Shown in pieces: positions 22,120 to 33,913 of a stretch of DNA of 64,000 nucleotides. The first letter of the stretch is position 1, and each line of letters opens with the position of its first letter. This DNA is from Neoceratodus forsteri (Eukaryota; Chordata; Ceratodontiformes; Ceratodontidae). The translations under genes and the position numbers were made by a program. Location: contig CM057452.1 in NCBI GenBank assembly GCA_016271365.2, positions 1,241,207,001-1,241,271,000 of the forward strand. Direction: 5' to 3'. The notes under the pieces were generated by a model that was given only the letters and a program-made list of their open reading frames with translations, was not told the origin of the DNA and did no database searches.

Positions 22120-22869
22120 CTATATGGTGATAATGGTTTCCATGGCAGGAGCTTCCTCTTTCTGTTGTGCTTGTTTTATTAAATCACCTGGGTTCAGGTT
22201 ACAGGACTTACTGTGTGAAGCCCACGGGCAGCTCTGTAATTTGTGACCATATTCACCACACAGGCTGCATCTCGAAGGGTTGATGCACTGCAAACTGATG
22301 TGACCAATCTCTCTGCAGATACCACACCATAGTTTGTCACAAAACTTGGACAAATGCGTTGGGGCACCACAATAAGACACAGCCTTTGGTTGCCCTAAGT
22401 AGAAGCACACCCACCTATTATGACCAAGAAGAAAACTGTTATGAAGATGTAGGACCCCTTCCTCAGAGTGTCTCAATTAGATTTTTAATTTCCAATCTCC
22501 AGTCCATAAAAACTTTGAGTTGATTAGGTCTTCATGGGCACTGAGGACCTTGCAATGTTGCTGAAGCCAGTGCACAATATCACCCACAAGTACATGTTCA
22601 TTTCAAAACATGACTGCATTGTATTTAATTGTGGGTTTGGTCAGATGGACTGATATGAATGACATCCAGAGAGGGGAAAATTTCAATTGATAATATCTGG
22701 ACCAAAATCGATCCAGTGAAACTCTTGTTGAAATTGCCTCTCCTGAAATGTGGATAAGGGCATAACTTTTTGATGCCATAAACTTCATGGAGTCTTTCAA
22801 TAATAAATGACCAAAATACATATGGTCTGGTTTGGATTCTAATCCTCTTTCATAGTGCAGCCTGACCAC
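22120..22869 (-). pseudogene. Element A ORF1 C-terminal half, RRM-like region and CCHC knuckles
   Basis: The frame 22869-22603 (HYERGLESKPDHMYFGHLLL and LVHISGEAI-like segments) aligns to the ORF1 middle of elements B and C and may form an RNA-binding fold. The next frame (22476-22120) has three zinc knuckles: CGAPTHLSKFC, CGICREIGHISLQC and CSLCGEYGHKLQSC. The family uses ORF1 to bind element RNA in a ribonucleoprotein. Multiple CCHC knuckles in ORF1 are known for Tx1-clade LINEs and are absent from mammalian L1. A stop separates the two halves. Confidence 0.8.
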
Positions 22870-23083
22870 ATTTCATTTAGGTGCAGGCTCAGTCCTGTTA
22901 AATAAATCAGCATATCAAGGTCCAATTCTGGAGAGGGAGGGGGGATGGTAAACTTGGTAGCTCTGAGTCAACACTCGGGTCACTGTTAGTGCTCAGTACC
23001 TGACTGGGTAGTACTGAGTCACTCGATAATGCATCCTGCACAATGCCATGAACAGCAATATCTTGACCTCCCAGCAGGTTTGA

Positions 23084-23944
23084 CTAAGGATCCTGCAGTA
23101 CATGTGGTGATTGGGAAGAGCCAACTGCTATAGCAGCGCTTTTTACAGTTGTCAGTGATGCCAATTGGGGTGACCAAATTTCAACAGGCATGCATTCAGA
23201 ATACAACTTCTGGGGACCCAGATTATTTGCTGGCTCACTAGGCAATACCACTTCCTCCTGCTTGCTAGTGCTCAGTATTGTTGTCTGGTACCCATCCGAC
23301 AACATTTTGTTTTGGAGAGTACATTTGCTTTGTAAACCAACAGTCTGCAAGGTTACCTTTGAGTCAGGCTGTGCCACTTGCTGCTGTGGGGTAGACTGGG
23401 TCAGACCACCTTCCAACTCTGAGGTGGCGAAAGTCTCCAGTACAAGCTCAGTAATCCAGTTGTCAGCCAGCATTTTCAGCCAACCGGCCTCCCTTAAGGC
23501 TCTATCAGGTAACCATACTGACTTGTCTGGCACAACATCAGTAGTATGAAAAGCCATTCATATTGTGCCTTGGACAGATGGGGACTTCTGCAGCTGTCAT
23601 TCACTTGGGCAGCTGGCAGATGTTCTTACCAAAGGCTCTGTGGTAGCAGAAGATAATTTGCTGGTCCTGGGGATCATTTGTGCAACAGACTCAACACGCA
23701 ATTTTCTTAATGCTTCCTTCCTCTTCATGCACTGATCTTCCTCCTTAGCCAACATCTGGAAGAGCAGGCTCTGCTGTTCCTCCAGTTCTTTCTCCAGCTG
23801 GGCTGCATCTGTCTTTGTATCATTCTGCATTGTCCTGGTGAGTACTTCTTCAGTTACCAAATCCATGTCATCTGGTATTCTATCTGCAGAACTATTCCAA
23901 ATCATTTTAGTAGAAAACAACATTTCTTTGTCCTCCGGTTGCAC
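23084..23944 (-). pseudogene. Element A ORF1 N-terminal half, coiled coil
   Basis: The first frame (23944-23597) carries a heptad-like helix, QLEKELEEQQSLLFQMLAKE, suitable for trimerisation or other coiled-coil assembly. The second (23557-23084) starts in the PDKSVWLPDRALREAGWLKM block, which aligns with SAWSPKMALMGDGWIL in element B. The rest is a low-complexity linker rich in Ser, Thr and Gln. A frameshift or stop separates the frames near 23580. The inferred role is RNA binding and packaging with the downstream zinc-knuckle part. Confidence 0.7.
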
Positions 23945-24046
23945 ATTGGTTGGGTCATAGGACCTGCTCCCAGCCTGCAGCAGGGTGCCATCTCATGCTG
24001 CCTCTGGATCCTCCATCTTGGAAATCAGCCTACAGCACCCCCTTCC

Positions 24047-24064
24047 AAAGAGTAGGGGAATTTT
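24047..24064 (+). repeat. Target-motif copy 2 (element A 5' end / element B 3' end)
   Basis: The motif aaagagtaggggaatttt joins the 5' end of A (left) to the 3' end of B (right). It matches the SINE target sequence at 14420-14437 with one difference. Confidence 0.85.
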
Positions 24065-25139
24065 ATTGAGAAAAAGGTCTACAAACATTGCCAGAAGCAA
24101 AATAAATATATACAAGTTACATTTCTGTTCAAAGCAGTCGTTCATTACATACAATGTCTCATTTCTGTTATAAACATTTTACAACATAGTCACATCTTAC
24201 TGTAACCAAATACATATATCCTACAATTCACCCATAATTTCTTACTTTCTCCTTAGAATATGTGCCCTAGTCCCTTTCTTGTATTTGCCCTAATGCATTT
24301 TGTACATTATTAAAGATCTCCTTATGCATAGCTTTCTTTTGCAGCATAACCCACACTCAGCTTGCCATACATAGTATTTCAAGACTGTGAATATTACCAG
24401 TAAGTTTTCTTTTGTGTATTTTGCCAACCACTTGACAATTTCCCATCCATTAGGTCTACATAGGTCAGGGTAGTGTATAATGGTTTATTCTGTTCTTTTT
24501 GCTGGCAGATCCCAAAAAGGACCTAATATAGTCACATTCTAAGAATGTGTTCTTGGGTCTCAAAAATTGTCACACAGGTTTCTATGGGCCAATATCTTTC
24601 TGACATCTGCTTATGTTCACTGTTGCTCTTCACCTCTAACTTTCCATAGCTACTTAGCCACAGTAGGTCCTAAACATATACTGGTACTTTAGGGTTGTTT
24701 AACTGCTGCAACACTGTCTTAGTGTCTGCCTCTGTACAGTATGGGAAAGAAATTGTATCCTTTTGCTTATTTTGGAGTATTATGTTGTACAATATTTTTC
24801 TGTCAGATGTCTGTACTTAAACTGTTGTGATCCACCATCTTATAATAAAGTTCAATACATCTTCAGTGTATGCTGGGATGACATTACTTCTTGTCAATAA
24901 TCTAGTATTCATGTTTGTCCAGGCAATTTTACTAAGGTTTACCCATTCCAGCACCAATGTTTTCTATATTTTTTTTTTCCTGTGTTTGAAGTACATGTCC
25001 TATATTTTATGCAATAAAAAGACTGCTAAAGAAGGCAACAAGGTTGACCATATTCAGTCCCCCTTCCTGCAGTGTCCTATACGTTATTTCTCTTTTAACA
25101 GGGTTAAGCCTACTCCCCCACAATGCCTGAAAAAAGATT

Positions 25140-26208
25140 CTAAGTAATGTTGTTACCAAGTTGTGAAGGCAGGTGGAACACATGGGTTATGTATAAAAAT
25201 ACAGGAATGAGAAGTGTTTTTATCAAAACTACTCTCTTTTTCTTAGATATCTGAAGGACTTTCCAAGGTGCTACTAATCTAAAAGCTGTCTGAATACCAG
25301 TTTCCCTTTTTTTCACCGCCATGTCACCTGTTCCATACTGTATCCCTAACATTTGCATATCTCCAGCCCTGATGGGTATCCATGCAAGCTGTCCATTATT
25401 GGGTATGGGGTGAATCCTAGTGCAGTAACTAAGCTTTCATAGTCATTCATCCTAGAACCAGTAACCCTGGAAAATTTTTCTTGGTGTGTTCCTATTGCGA
25501 GTTCAATATCTTTAAGCACTAATGTAATGATCATGTCATCAGCATATGCCAGGATCTTGACTGGCATACTGTATGTCTGGGCACAGGTAGATTCAGGTAG
25601 ATTCAGAGACCTTGTTCTGCCTGGATAGTCCTTACAAAAACATCTAGTCCAAGAACATATAGGATGGGGCTCAGTGGGCACCCTTGCCTTACCCCATTAA
25701 TTATCCTAATATCTTTTTCCAGCCATTCATTTACAATTGGAACTAATGTGGCTTCCCTGAACAAATACTTGATGCAGGATTTAAAAGTCTGAGGCAATCC
25801 AAAGTCCTTTAGTGCATCAAATAGGTAGGTGTGCACAATCCTATCAAAGGCCTTCTCCTGGTCTAGACTGAGAACATACCCAGTGATGGCTCCCTTATTA
25901 CTTTTCTCAAAGAATCCTTTAAGTGTTATGAGGTTGTCCTAGATCTTCCTATTTGGAACTGCACAAGTCTGCATCGGACTGATTAGTGTAGCAGCTATTT
26001 TTGTGAGCCTCCTTGATAATATTTTACATAATATCTTAAAATCATTATTTAATAAGCTTAGGGATCTCCAGTTCTTTAAGTTTTCTCTCTCACCTTTCTT
26101 GTAAATTAACAATAGTATGGCTTTGTACATGGAGCACAACAGTTTAGCCATTGTCAACATATGATTGTACAAATGGGCCATTACTGGGGCAGGCTCAACT
26201 TTTAACAC
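25140..26208 (-). pseudogene. Element B reverse transcriptase
   Basis: Frames cover the RT in order. 26208-25939 has LLIYKKGERENLKNWRSLSL and QTCAVPNRKI (fingers). A stretch near 25860 encodes the motif A region (LGYVLSLDQEKAFDRI reading on the minus strand). 25836-25603 has INGVRQGCPLSPILYVLGLD (motif B). 25681-25346 has ILAYADDMIITLV (motif C, YADD near 25545) and TGSRMNDYES. 25358-25140 continues with QMLGIQYGTGDMAVKK. The GVRQGCPLSPxLY and LxxYADD forms are L1/Tx1-type. Frames shift at least three times, so the enzyme is dead. Confidence 0.87.
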
Positions 26209-26352
26209 CTTATAAAACTGAGACCCTAATCCATCTGTGCCAGGGGCAGTGCTGTTCTTCAGTGTATTTATGGCTAATTCTACCTCACTGACTGTTACAG
26301 GTTGTATTAGGCCTGTGAGTCCTGTTCTGTTAATGTTGGCAGTGATAGTTTC

Positions 26353-26886
26353 TTAAAATAACTCAGATCTTCCACTAACCTGTTTTTGATTTCTGAATTG
26401 TTCCTGCACATGCTCTTCTACTATTTTTAATAACCCTGCTGGTGTTGACTCCAGTTGGCCATCTTCAGAAATAAGTTGCTCAATAACCCGATGTGCTATT
26501 CTCCCCTTACTATCTTTATATGGATCAAAGATGCTAGTTTTGCTTTGAATGCCAAACATCTGCTCTTGGGCCAAAGTTTTAACTTTATTGTGTTGTATGT
26601 TGAACATCTGCTATTTTATAACCTTGATCTGTGAATTGTAATTTACTTTATCAGTTTCTGTCTTTGAGATTAGTTTCTGTAGTGTACCCCTCAAGCATAG
26701 ATATGTTAAATATTCCTCATTAGCTTTATGTCTTAAGTAATTCTGAAAAACATTCTTCCAGGAGACTTTAGTGTCCTCCCACCATTCAAGTAAATCTTCA
26801 TACAGCTCCAATTCAGAAAGCCTCGCATGCCATTCCTGTCTCCATTTGTGCTGACATTCGGAAGTTCTAAAATAGTCTCCATTCAT
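26353..26886 (-). pseudogene. Element B linker between endonuclease and RT
   Basis: Frames 26886-26611 (EWHARLSELELYEDLLEWWE, WKNVFQNYLRHKANEEYLTY) and 26607-26353 (LAQEQMFGIQSKTSIFDPY, GRIAHRVIEQLISEDGQLES) form the helical linker typical of L1/Tx1 ORF2 between endonuclease and RT. WWE and the SxLxxLIxxxG-like spacing agree with this position. No catalytic residue is expected here. Confidence 0.7.
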
Positions 26887-26944
26887 TTTTTTTTACATCT
26901 GGGAGTGTGATCCCACTGAATTTTTACTAATATGGACCTATGGT

Positions 26945-27606
26945 CTGAGAATTCTCAGGCTTGCATCTGTATTTCTATCACATGAACAGTATTATATGTA
27001 AAGATAAAATCTATCCTAGTGGATATAGTACCCCTAAAATAGATCTGACCCCACCTGAATGCATTTGTTTATAAGCAACCTGTAGTTCTGCAGCTTTTAC
27101 TACATCCTGAAGGGTGAAGGAATCACAAATCAATTTATCAGTTTTTTGGCCTTGGTCCTCCAGTTTTAGGCCACAATTGAAATCTCCATCCCACATTACC
27201 ATCCTGGAGGTGTGCAAATAAGACTGTATTATTTTAAACAAAGCTAATCTCTGAGCTTTGTTCTGGGGTGCATATATTGTGATCAGCTGAAATCTTTCCT
27301 GTAAGTACCCAATATCAAGCAACAATACTCTGCCAGGCTGCATTTCTAGCAATCTAGATACTTTTATGTTGGGTTTTATGAATAATATCTCTATGCCATT
27401 GCAGGTGTCCTTGCCTGCGGACAAAAAATACTGCCTTTTTTCCACAACTGAGTTGTATGTTGTACTTCTTGTGTGGTCCTAAGCCATATTTCCTGCAAAC
27501 ATAATATGACATATTGCCTTTCCTGTAATGTATGCAGAATTGTTATTCTTTTCTTAGTACTTTTCACACTGTTTACATTGAGTGTAAAAATGGATAGGGA
27601 CATCAT
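26945..27606 (-). pseudogene. Element B APE-type endonuclease
   Basis: Frame 27606-27391 begins MMSLSIFTLNVNSVKSTKKR and has VILCLQEIWLR, with the catalytic Glu in LQE. Frame 27445-27011 has LITIYAPQN and VMWDGDFNCGLKLEDQ (GDFN block). The end near 26945 encodes EFSDHRS, the catalytic SDH block, after a stop. All catalytic motifs can still be read, but two frame breaks inactivate the enzyme. Its cutting preference would set the landing site, so it is the part to compare with other Tx1-clade elements that are target specific. Confidence 0.85.
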
Positions 27607-27744
27607 TTATAATATATAGGAGGTCCTGTACTGTACTGAGGATGCTTATGATTTCTTTCTTCACTTAGTCCTCTTGGCCACTGCCACTGAAGATTTCTCT
27701 TTACCTTCCTCTGGGTCAGATATGATGTCAGTAGTATTTCTTTA

Positions 27745-28016
27745 CTTTTATAAAAAATTGAGTTCTACCCAAAACTAGCTGTATCTTCTGTTCCAAACAT
27801 ATACTACTGTCAATGGTACCTGCTGATACTTTGTGTATACTGTATTATTGTATCTCACTTTATTTGTATTATTATTATTTTCTTGTGTGTTGCATACCAC
27901 ATATATTGTCCCTTGTTCCTTGTTAACAAACCCAGGTCCACCTCAAAAAAGAGCTTGCTCATTGTGATCTCCTGGTTAAATAAATAAAGACTTTGATTGA
28001 TTGATTGATTGATTGA
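27745..28016 (+). mobile_element. L2-like LINE 3' tail inserted in element B
   Basis: Plus-strand 3' UTR ends with agcttgctcattgtgatctc, then ctggttaaataaataaag, and a (GATT)n run (27998-28016). It interrupts the ORF1-endonuclease spacer of element B. The 5' limit is approximate. Confidence 0.65.
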
Positions 28017-28559
28017 CTAATTGGGGAAGCTTCTGATACCTCTCCCTCCCAATCTGTGTCTCTCCATTGTTTTTGTTTAGCCAGGGCTGCATATTTATTT
28101 CCTTCTTTCCGAGTTTTTGTGACTGAGTCTTTTCCTGTTTTGATCCTTGTTTATTACATTGTGCTTTTCCTGACCTTGTTCTTTTTTGGCTCAGTTACCT
28201 TAAAGGGGGCCTCTTGCCTTTGTGGGGAATGGGGGGGAGGGAGCATAGTTACTGGTACATCTGTCTCAAGGTTTTCTGCCTCTAGGTTTTCTGCCTCAGG
28301 CGTGTCTGTCTTCATAAAGCCAGCTGCCTCTATTGTTACAGGTGCAGCAGTGCTTGTACCTGGTATTTCTCCATCTTGTTCTGCAACCAGTATAGTGTCT
28401 GCTGTTTCTCCCTAACCTAATGAACTCTCCTCTCTAAGCTGCTGAGAACCCTGCTCCAATCATTCTTCCCTTAGGGTTTCTGCTCTTTGTTCTGAAATAC
28501 ACCTGGCTGTCATTTGTTGGACCTTGGTTTTTAATTCCTCATGCAAGGGGCAGTTCTCT

Positions 28560-28765
28560 CTATTGTGCGATGGCCAGTGGCATTTGCCTTAAGAATGACC
28601 CATCCTTTCACATAAATTATACTTGAACAAATTCAAACAGCTAGCAGATAGATGACCAAACTCCAAACAATGGTTGCACCTAGGGGGGTCGCAGGCAGAG
28701 CTAAGATGTGTCATGCCCCCACATTTATGGCATGTTTTAGGTTGCCCAAGGTAAAAAAAAAGCAT
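28560..28765 (-). pseudogene. Element B ORF1 CCHC zinc knuckles
   Basis: Minus-strand translation gives three knuckles: CHKCGGMTHLSSAC, CNHCLEFGHLSASC and CERMGHSxGKC, where x is a stop codon. The first has a GGMTH variant of the CX2CX4HX4C pattern. The same three-knuckle arrangement appears in elements A (22120-22476) and C (41954-42250). It binds nucleic acid in the ORF1 protein of Tx1-clade LINEs. This region is not in one long open frame because of the internal stop. Confidence 0.8.
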
Positions 28766-28914
28766 ATTCCATCCATGCCCAAAATGAAATAACTTGGTAA
28801 ATGCACTGTTTCCTTATCTGTGGCATATAGCTTAACCTGAATTTTCCAACCCCCATTCCACATTTGCTCGCTGTTCAATATGGGGGAGGGTCTGCCTAGT
28901 ACCTCACACCTCTG

Positions 28915-29746
28915 TCACAACCAAAATAGTATATCTTCAATACTGACCTCTTCATTTATGAACATTGCCGTGATCCATTTTACAGCAGGTTTAGTTAAAG
29001 GCACAGCTAGGAATGGTATCCATAATGTGGTATTTTTCAAGGAATTAGACTGAGCCCAAAGCCTATCCAGCCTTAAAACAGTTTTAAAGCTAATGTCATA
29101 ATTTGAATTGCCAATGTGTATTAGCACAAATATTTCTGATGCAAAGTACTTCATGGATCCTTTTTAGCAATGTCCTTGACACATAGAGTCTGTCCATAGC
29201 CTCCTCCAATCCATCTTTATAAATTAAATGAACTGCATTTCTTTTGGTGGCTAGCTCTTCCTTGTTTTGAAACAGGTTTGATAATCTAAACAGTGGTTGC
29301 AACCATGCTGATCTAATTGGGTTTTGTAAAACAGATTCCTTTGGGCCCAATTGTGTTGGGCTCTGAGGACCTCCTCTCCCATTGTCTGGTGGGCTGGCAG
29401 GCGTATTGTTATTGGCCTCATTTGTATGATCAACATAACCTTCCATTTCATTATCAATGTTTGCTCGAGCCATATTTTCAGAGCTTTCTTTTCTGTTTTC
29501 ATGGACCCCAGTGTCTATATTAATGTCAGACCCTGTATTACTCTGTGGGACCACATTTTCAGCTGCAGTTTCATTGGCATATTCTTGCTTTTTTGGATCA
29601 GGAGGGTAAGGGACCCGCTTACCCTCTGAACTCAGTATCCATCCATCTCCCATCAAGGCCATTTTGGGAGACCATGCAGAGTTGTCTTGCTGAATTCTTT
29701 TTCTATCTATTGCAACTGCAGAGTTCAGAAATTGAGTCATTTGCAA
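28915..29746 (-). pseudogene. Element B ORF1 middle region
   Basis: Frame 29746-29096 starts near FLNSAVAIDRKRIQQDNSAW and has SAWSPKMALMGDGWIL, a linker with VVPQSNTGSDINID, then SAWLQPLFRLSNLFQNKEEL and AVHLIYKDGLEEAMDRLYV. Frame 29154-28915 continues KYFASEIFVLIHIGNSNY and VPLTKPAVKWITAMF. These align by eye with element A (22869-22603) and element C (43121-42579) and suggest an RRM-like RNA-binding fold before the zinc knuckles. The upstream part of ORF1 lies across the CR1 at 35882-36424. Confidence 0.75.
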
Positions 29747-30405
29747 TGGAACAATGCTGGTTGAAACTTTAGACAGGATTGTAGATGTGGGGGGTCATTT
29801 TAGTCCAAGTCATTTACAGCCTGTATTTGCCAGGCATGGGGTCATAATGTCATGGATGATACCACACATACCACAACTGTGCAGCAGCTAAAAGAATGAA
29901 AACACACTCAACAGTTTTCCTTTTGTTTTACATACTAACATACTATTTGCCAGAAGATTAGGCCTTATGGTCTATCGAGTCTGCTCGAACCTCAGATCCC
30001 TAGTTGGGTGCCGAGGCCCTCCCCTCCCTTGTGTTCCAGAAACCCCTATCATCCATCCCCACCCCCCTGGGACAGGACATCATCTGATACATCCACTTGC
30101 TGTGTCTGTCCCACCCTCTCTTGAAGCCCTCCACTGTGGATCTCTGAACCAGCTCACCAGGCAGTGCATTCCAAGGTCCGCCACCCTCTCAGTGAAAACC
30201 TCCTTTTCCCCTCACCTTCCACCTTCCAACTTCAAACCATGCTCTCTGGTGATACCTCCCTGCTTTAGTCTAAATATCCCTCCATGTTTACCCTATTTAT
30301 TCCCTTGAGGTACTTGAAGACCTCAATCATGTCCCCATCTCTCCTCTCCTCCAATGAAAAGAGGCAGAGCTCCTCAAGTCTGTCCTCATGTCATCCCCTT
30401 AGCCC

Positions 30406-31551
30406 TCATATCATCTTAGTTGCCCTCCTCTGTACCCTCTCCAGGAGCTGTATGTCCCTCTTCAAGTGTGGTCTCCAGTACTGTACGCAGTACTCAAGAT
30501 GTGGTCTAACCAGTCCATTGTACAGTGGCAGAATCACTTCCTTGCTCCTAGAGGTGATCCCCCTTACGATGCATCCCAACATCCTGTTTGCCTTGCTGGC
30601 CGCTCTCCTGCACTGCTCAGAGTTATTCATACATGCATCCACCATGACCACTAGGTCTTTTTCCCCTATTGAGGCCTCCAGTGCCTCCCCTCCCAGGGTG
30701 TAGCTGTGTTTAGGGTTTCCCCTCCCAAAATGCAACACCTTGCACTTGGTGATATTGAAATTTAATTTCCATGTGTGAGCCTAGCTTTCCAGGGTGTCCA
30801 GGTACCCTTGCAGGGCCAACCTCCCCTCTTCTCCCTCAACTACTGCTCCCATCTTGGAGTCATCAGCGAAGAGACTCATTTCACACCCTATACCCTTCCT
30901 GATGTCAGATATGTATGCATTAAACAGGATCAGACCCAGGACCGAGCCCTGCGGTACCCCACTACCAACCTCTCTAGGGTTTGAGAGCTCCCGACAGACC
31001 ACTACTCTCTGGGTGCATCCAGTTAGCCAGTTTTCAATCCATCTGACCATCAAAGGGCCTACTCCCAACCCCATCAGTTTCTCCACCAGATCATTGTGGG
31101 GGACAGAGTCAAACGCCTTGCTGAAGTCCAAGAATAATACATCCAGAGGCTTTCCCCTGTCCAGTTCTGATGTTACCCATTCGTAGAACTCCACAAGATT
31201 GGTTTGACATGATCTACCTGGCACAAACTCATGTTGCCGACTATTCAGACCTCCCACCTCCTCCAAGTACAACCCCAATCGTTCCTTTAGTATACTCTCC
31301 AATAATTTTCCCACCACCGAGGTCAAACTGATGGGTCTATAGTTACCTGGTACTTCCCTCGACCCCCCTTTATGGATTGGCACCACATGTGCCTCTCGCC
31401 AATCCCTAGGTACCCTCCCTGTCTCAAGTGACCTGTTGAAGAGCTCCGCCAGGATGCAGCCAGTATGTCCGCCAATTCCCATAGTACTCTCAGATGAATG
31501 CCATCCAGCACAGGAGATTTGTCTTTCTTTAGGGCCTTGAGGGCTAACCAC
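30406..31551 (-). pseudogene. CR1 ORF2 reverse transcriptase and C-terminus
   Basis: The 256-residue frame 31551-30781 holds NYRPISLTSVVGKLLE, FLDFSKAFDSVPHNDLVEKL (motif A), GVPQGSVLGLILFNAYISDI (motif B) and MSLFADDSKMGAVV (FADD motif C), then LDTLES. Frame 30738-30406 has MLHFGRGNPKHSYTL, LVVMVDACMNNSEQC and [19 protein letters not shown]. The motifs are those of CR1. The order is complete, with a stop near 30780 between RT and C-terminal part (LESxAHTWKLNFNITKC...). Catalytic residues are preserved. Confidence 0.9.
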
Positions 31552-32188
31552 ACCCTTTTGGTGGAGATAGCATCATCCATCCCCTCCACCTTACTGGCCT
31601 TTTTATCCTTATCCAGATGTGACACCCCTGGGTACCTCTCCCTCCCTCTTGCTCCATTTCTGTTGCTCCCCTGATCCCACTCACTGCCACTTCTATCCCC
31701 GTAATGCCTTGCTTTGTAGATATACCATCCCCCTCCCTAGTGAACACAGAGGCAAAGTACTCATTAAATACCTCTGCCTGGTCCCTCGCCTCTTCCACCC
31801 ACCCTCCTTCTGATCTCAATCTGCTGAGATGGCCCTTAGTTTTTCTCTGCTCCCCAATGTACCGGAAGAACCCCTTTTCCCCTCCATGTATCCCCTGTGC
31901 CAGCCACTGCTGTTTACTGGACTTTGCTCCCCTCACCATCCGGGTGACTTTTCTAGATGCAAGATGGTACATTTCCTTACCCCTATCCTCTCTTGTTGTT
32001 TTATATTTTTTATAGGCCGCGTTCTTTTCTCTGACCACTACCTGTACCTCACTGGACCACCAGCATGGTTTATGTGACCTTGCTCCCTTACGTTTCAACT
32101 TAGCACAGATCCTGACTGCTTCATGAAGTCCCCGTTTTATGACCTCCCATCTCCTTTCCACTCTTGTCATTGATGTAATCCCCTTCAA
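31323..32188 (-). pseudogene. CR1 ORF2 linker between endonuclease and RT
   Basis: Frame 32188-31544 carries RARSHKPCWWSSEVQVVV-like sequence, KNAAYKKYKTTREDRGKEMY, EKGFFRYIGEQRKTKGHLSR and DQAEVFNEYFASVFTREG, all typical of the CR1 linker (PWWNxELxxxxxxKxxxYK, FFxYI, AExLNxFFASVFT). Frame 31625-31323 (VWLALKALKKDKSPVLDGIH and LRVLWELADILA) leads into the RT. Overlap of frames near 31550-31620 reveals a frameshift at the linker/RT border. Confidence 0.85.
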
Positions 32189-32284
32189 GTGATCCTTGAG
32201 AATATTTCACATGCCCTCAAAGTCTGCCCTCCTGAAGTCCACTGCCAGTGTCCTAGATCTCCCCCCCCCCATGCTTATTTGAAA

Positions 32285-32890
32285 TCAGACAGTATTGTGG
32301 TCACTCCCAGTCAGGGGGTCCTCTACAACCATGTCCCTTACCAGATCCCCATCTGCCAGAACCACGTCCAGAACATGCCCCTCCCTTGTGGGCTCCATCA
32401 CATGCTGTGTTAAGAACACATCCTGGAAGCCATCCAGCAGCCTCTGCTCCTTGGCCACCTTAGAGGACATGGTTCCCCAGTTTGTACCTGGCATATTAAG
32501 GTCCCCCATCAACACCACTCCTTCCTCTTTTAGGCCACACTGGGCAATGATGTTGTCCAGCAAACCATCCTCTAGAATATCACTCATCCCGGGGGGCCTA
32601 TATACTACACCCAGCTTGTTCTTATCTCCTGCTGGGGATCGTGAGGTGACCCATAAGGCCTCCACATTTCCCTCTGCCTCTTCTACCCTAGCAATTTCTA
32701 TGTCATCTCTAATGAACATAGCCACTCCCCCCCCTGCCCTCCTTTCTATCCTTCCTAAGCATAGTGTACCCCAGCACGTTTAGGTCCCAGTCATGGTTTG
32801 TTTTAGCCGTCTCCGTGACCCGGCATCACATCCACCCCTTCGAACAGCATGGCCTGGAACTCTGGCAACTTGTTTCCAAGCTCCTGGCAA
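32285..32890 (-). pseudogene. CR1 ORF2 APE-type endonuclease
   Basis: The start near 32890 reads LGNKLPEFQAMLFEGVDVM, then, after a +1 shift, VTETAKTNHDWDLNVLGY, where TETW is the usual form and here the Trp is Ala. The main frame (32725-32285) has GGGVAMFIRDDIEIARV, VVYRPPG, VVLMGDLNMPGTNWGTM (GDLN block), HVLDVVLADGD and TGSDHNTV (SDH catalytic block). Beyond a stop, the linker begins. Catalytic residues remain. The frameshift near 32810 is the main lesion. Confidence 0.85.
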
Positions 32891-33076
32891 TTACTAACAC
32901 CAACCCCACCCCTTATCCCTGATCCTTAGTCGAACCCCACCCAGGTTCCTTATACTTCCACTCTCTGCTCCTCCTGAAACCTCTACCCCCAGTCTGTTCC
33001 CCTCCCCTTGGGTTTGAAGGCTACTCCTAATCTGGAGGAGGGCTTCTGGTCATCCCCTCCCTTATCCCTTCCCCCC

Positions 33077-33610
33077 TCACAAGTTTAAACCCCACCTTTC
33101 TTGAATGTAGTCAGCCATCCCCTGTTTAAGGACTTCCTTCCCTAATGGGGTAAGATGAAGCCTGTCCTTCACATACAGTCCCTTATCCTCCCAAACTCCT
33201 TTCCAGTTCCCTAACACCCCCAACCCACTCTCTTCACCCCACTTCCTGAGCCAGTCATTAACCTCTGTGATCTTCATTTTTTTCTCCACTTAGGCCTTTG
33301 GTACTGGCAATATCTCCGAAAAGGAAATGTTGCATCCATTATCCCGACAGACTCTGGCAAGTTCTTGGAACCTTGCTTGGATTTCCAAAATGCTATTTCC
33401 CTCTAGATCATTAGTTTCCAAATGCACCAGGAAATCCGGTTTCCTTCCAAAATCCCTAACCAGTTCATACACCATGAACTTTGCTCTGTGCACTGTCAGC
33501 CCAGAGATACTCACTACCTTCACCTGGCTATGGCATCCACCCCCCTGTCCCTTTACTGGATACCCCTAATCATCGAGTCTCCCAATAACAGAACCTTAAC
33601 ACAGCCATCA
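33077..33610 (-). pseudogene. CR1 ORF1 SGNH esterase domain
   Basis: Reading down the minus strand, LLLGDSMIRGIQ (near 33600-33560) gives the block I Ser in GDS. Frame 33523-33290 has VSISGLTVHRAKFMVYELVR and DFLVHLETNDLEG, the place of the block with GTND (here ETND). Frame 33289-33077 has YVKDRLHLTPLGKEVLKQ, the DxxH catalytic pair. This is the SGNH hydrolase/esterase found in ORF1 of many CR1 elements, thought to act on lipids or aid RNP trafficking, though its real role is unsettled. Stops near 33560 and 33290 interrupt it. Confidence 0.8.
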
Positions 33611-33913
33611 TCCTTATGGTTACCTCCACTATGCCCTCTCAGCCCCCCATCCCCCCTTTATTCATGATCTCAATTCCATGGGAGTCTTCCTGCCTTATTA
33701 GAGACCCCCTTGTCACCCTCCCCTTTCTGCCTCCCTCGTTATTTTGCCCACTTAACTCAGACCCCCTCTGAATAGGTGTCCCCTTTAACCCTCTCTTATC
33801 CAAACCATTTATCCTGGCCTGATGGTTTCCCTTCCCCGCACCACCATCCTCCCCTTGTAATAGTACCCCTGCATCCAGAGACTCTCTGTGATCCCTTTAG
33901 CTAGGGCCCCATC

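Larger units (their letters stand above)
14437..24046 (-). mobile_element. Tx1/L1-type LINE, element A (with two nested insertions)
   Basis: A full-length but decayed LINE reads right to left: 5' end near 24046, ORF1 (23944-22120) with coiled coil and CCHC knuckles, APE-type endonuclease (from 21759), RT (19903-18993), then a 3' end near 14437. A L2-like LINE (about 15186-18545) and a foldback MITE (about 21230-21603) interrupt it. Without them the length is about 5.9 kb, close to elements B and C. Both flanks carry aaagagNaggggaattt. ORF1 with CCHC knuckles and no esterase, plus the RT type, places it in the L1/Tx1 group. Confidence 0.85.

Noticed and set aside
30284..30703. Plus-strand frames over the CR1
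   Set aside because: Minus-strand frames there carry conserved CR1 blocks. The plus frames have no family motif.
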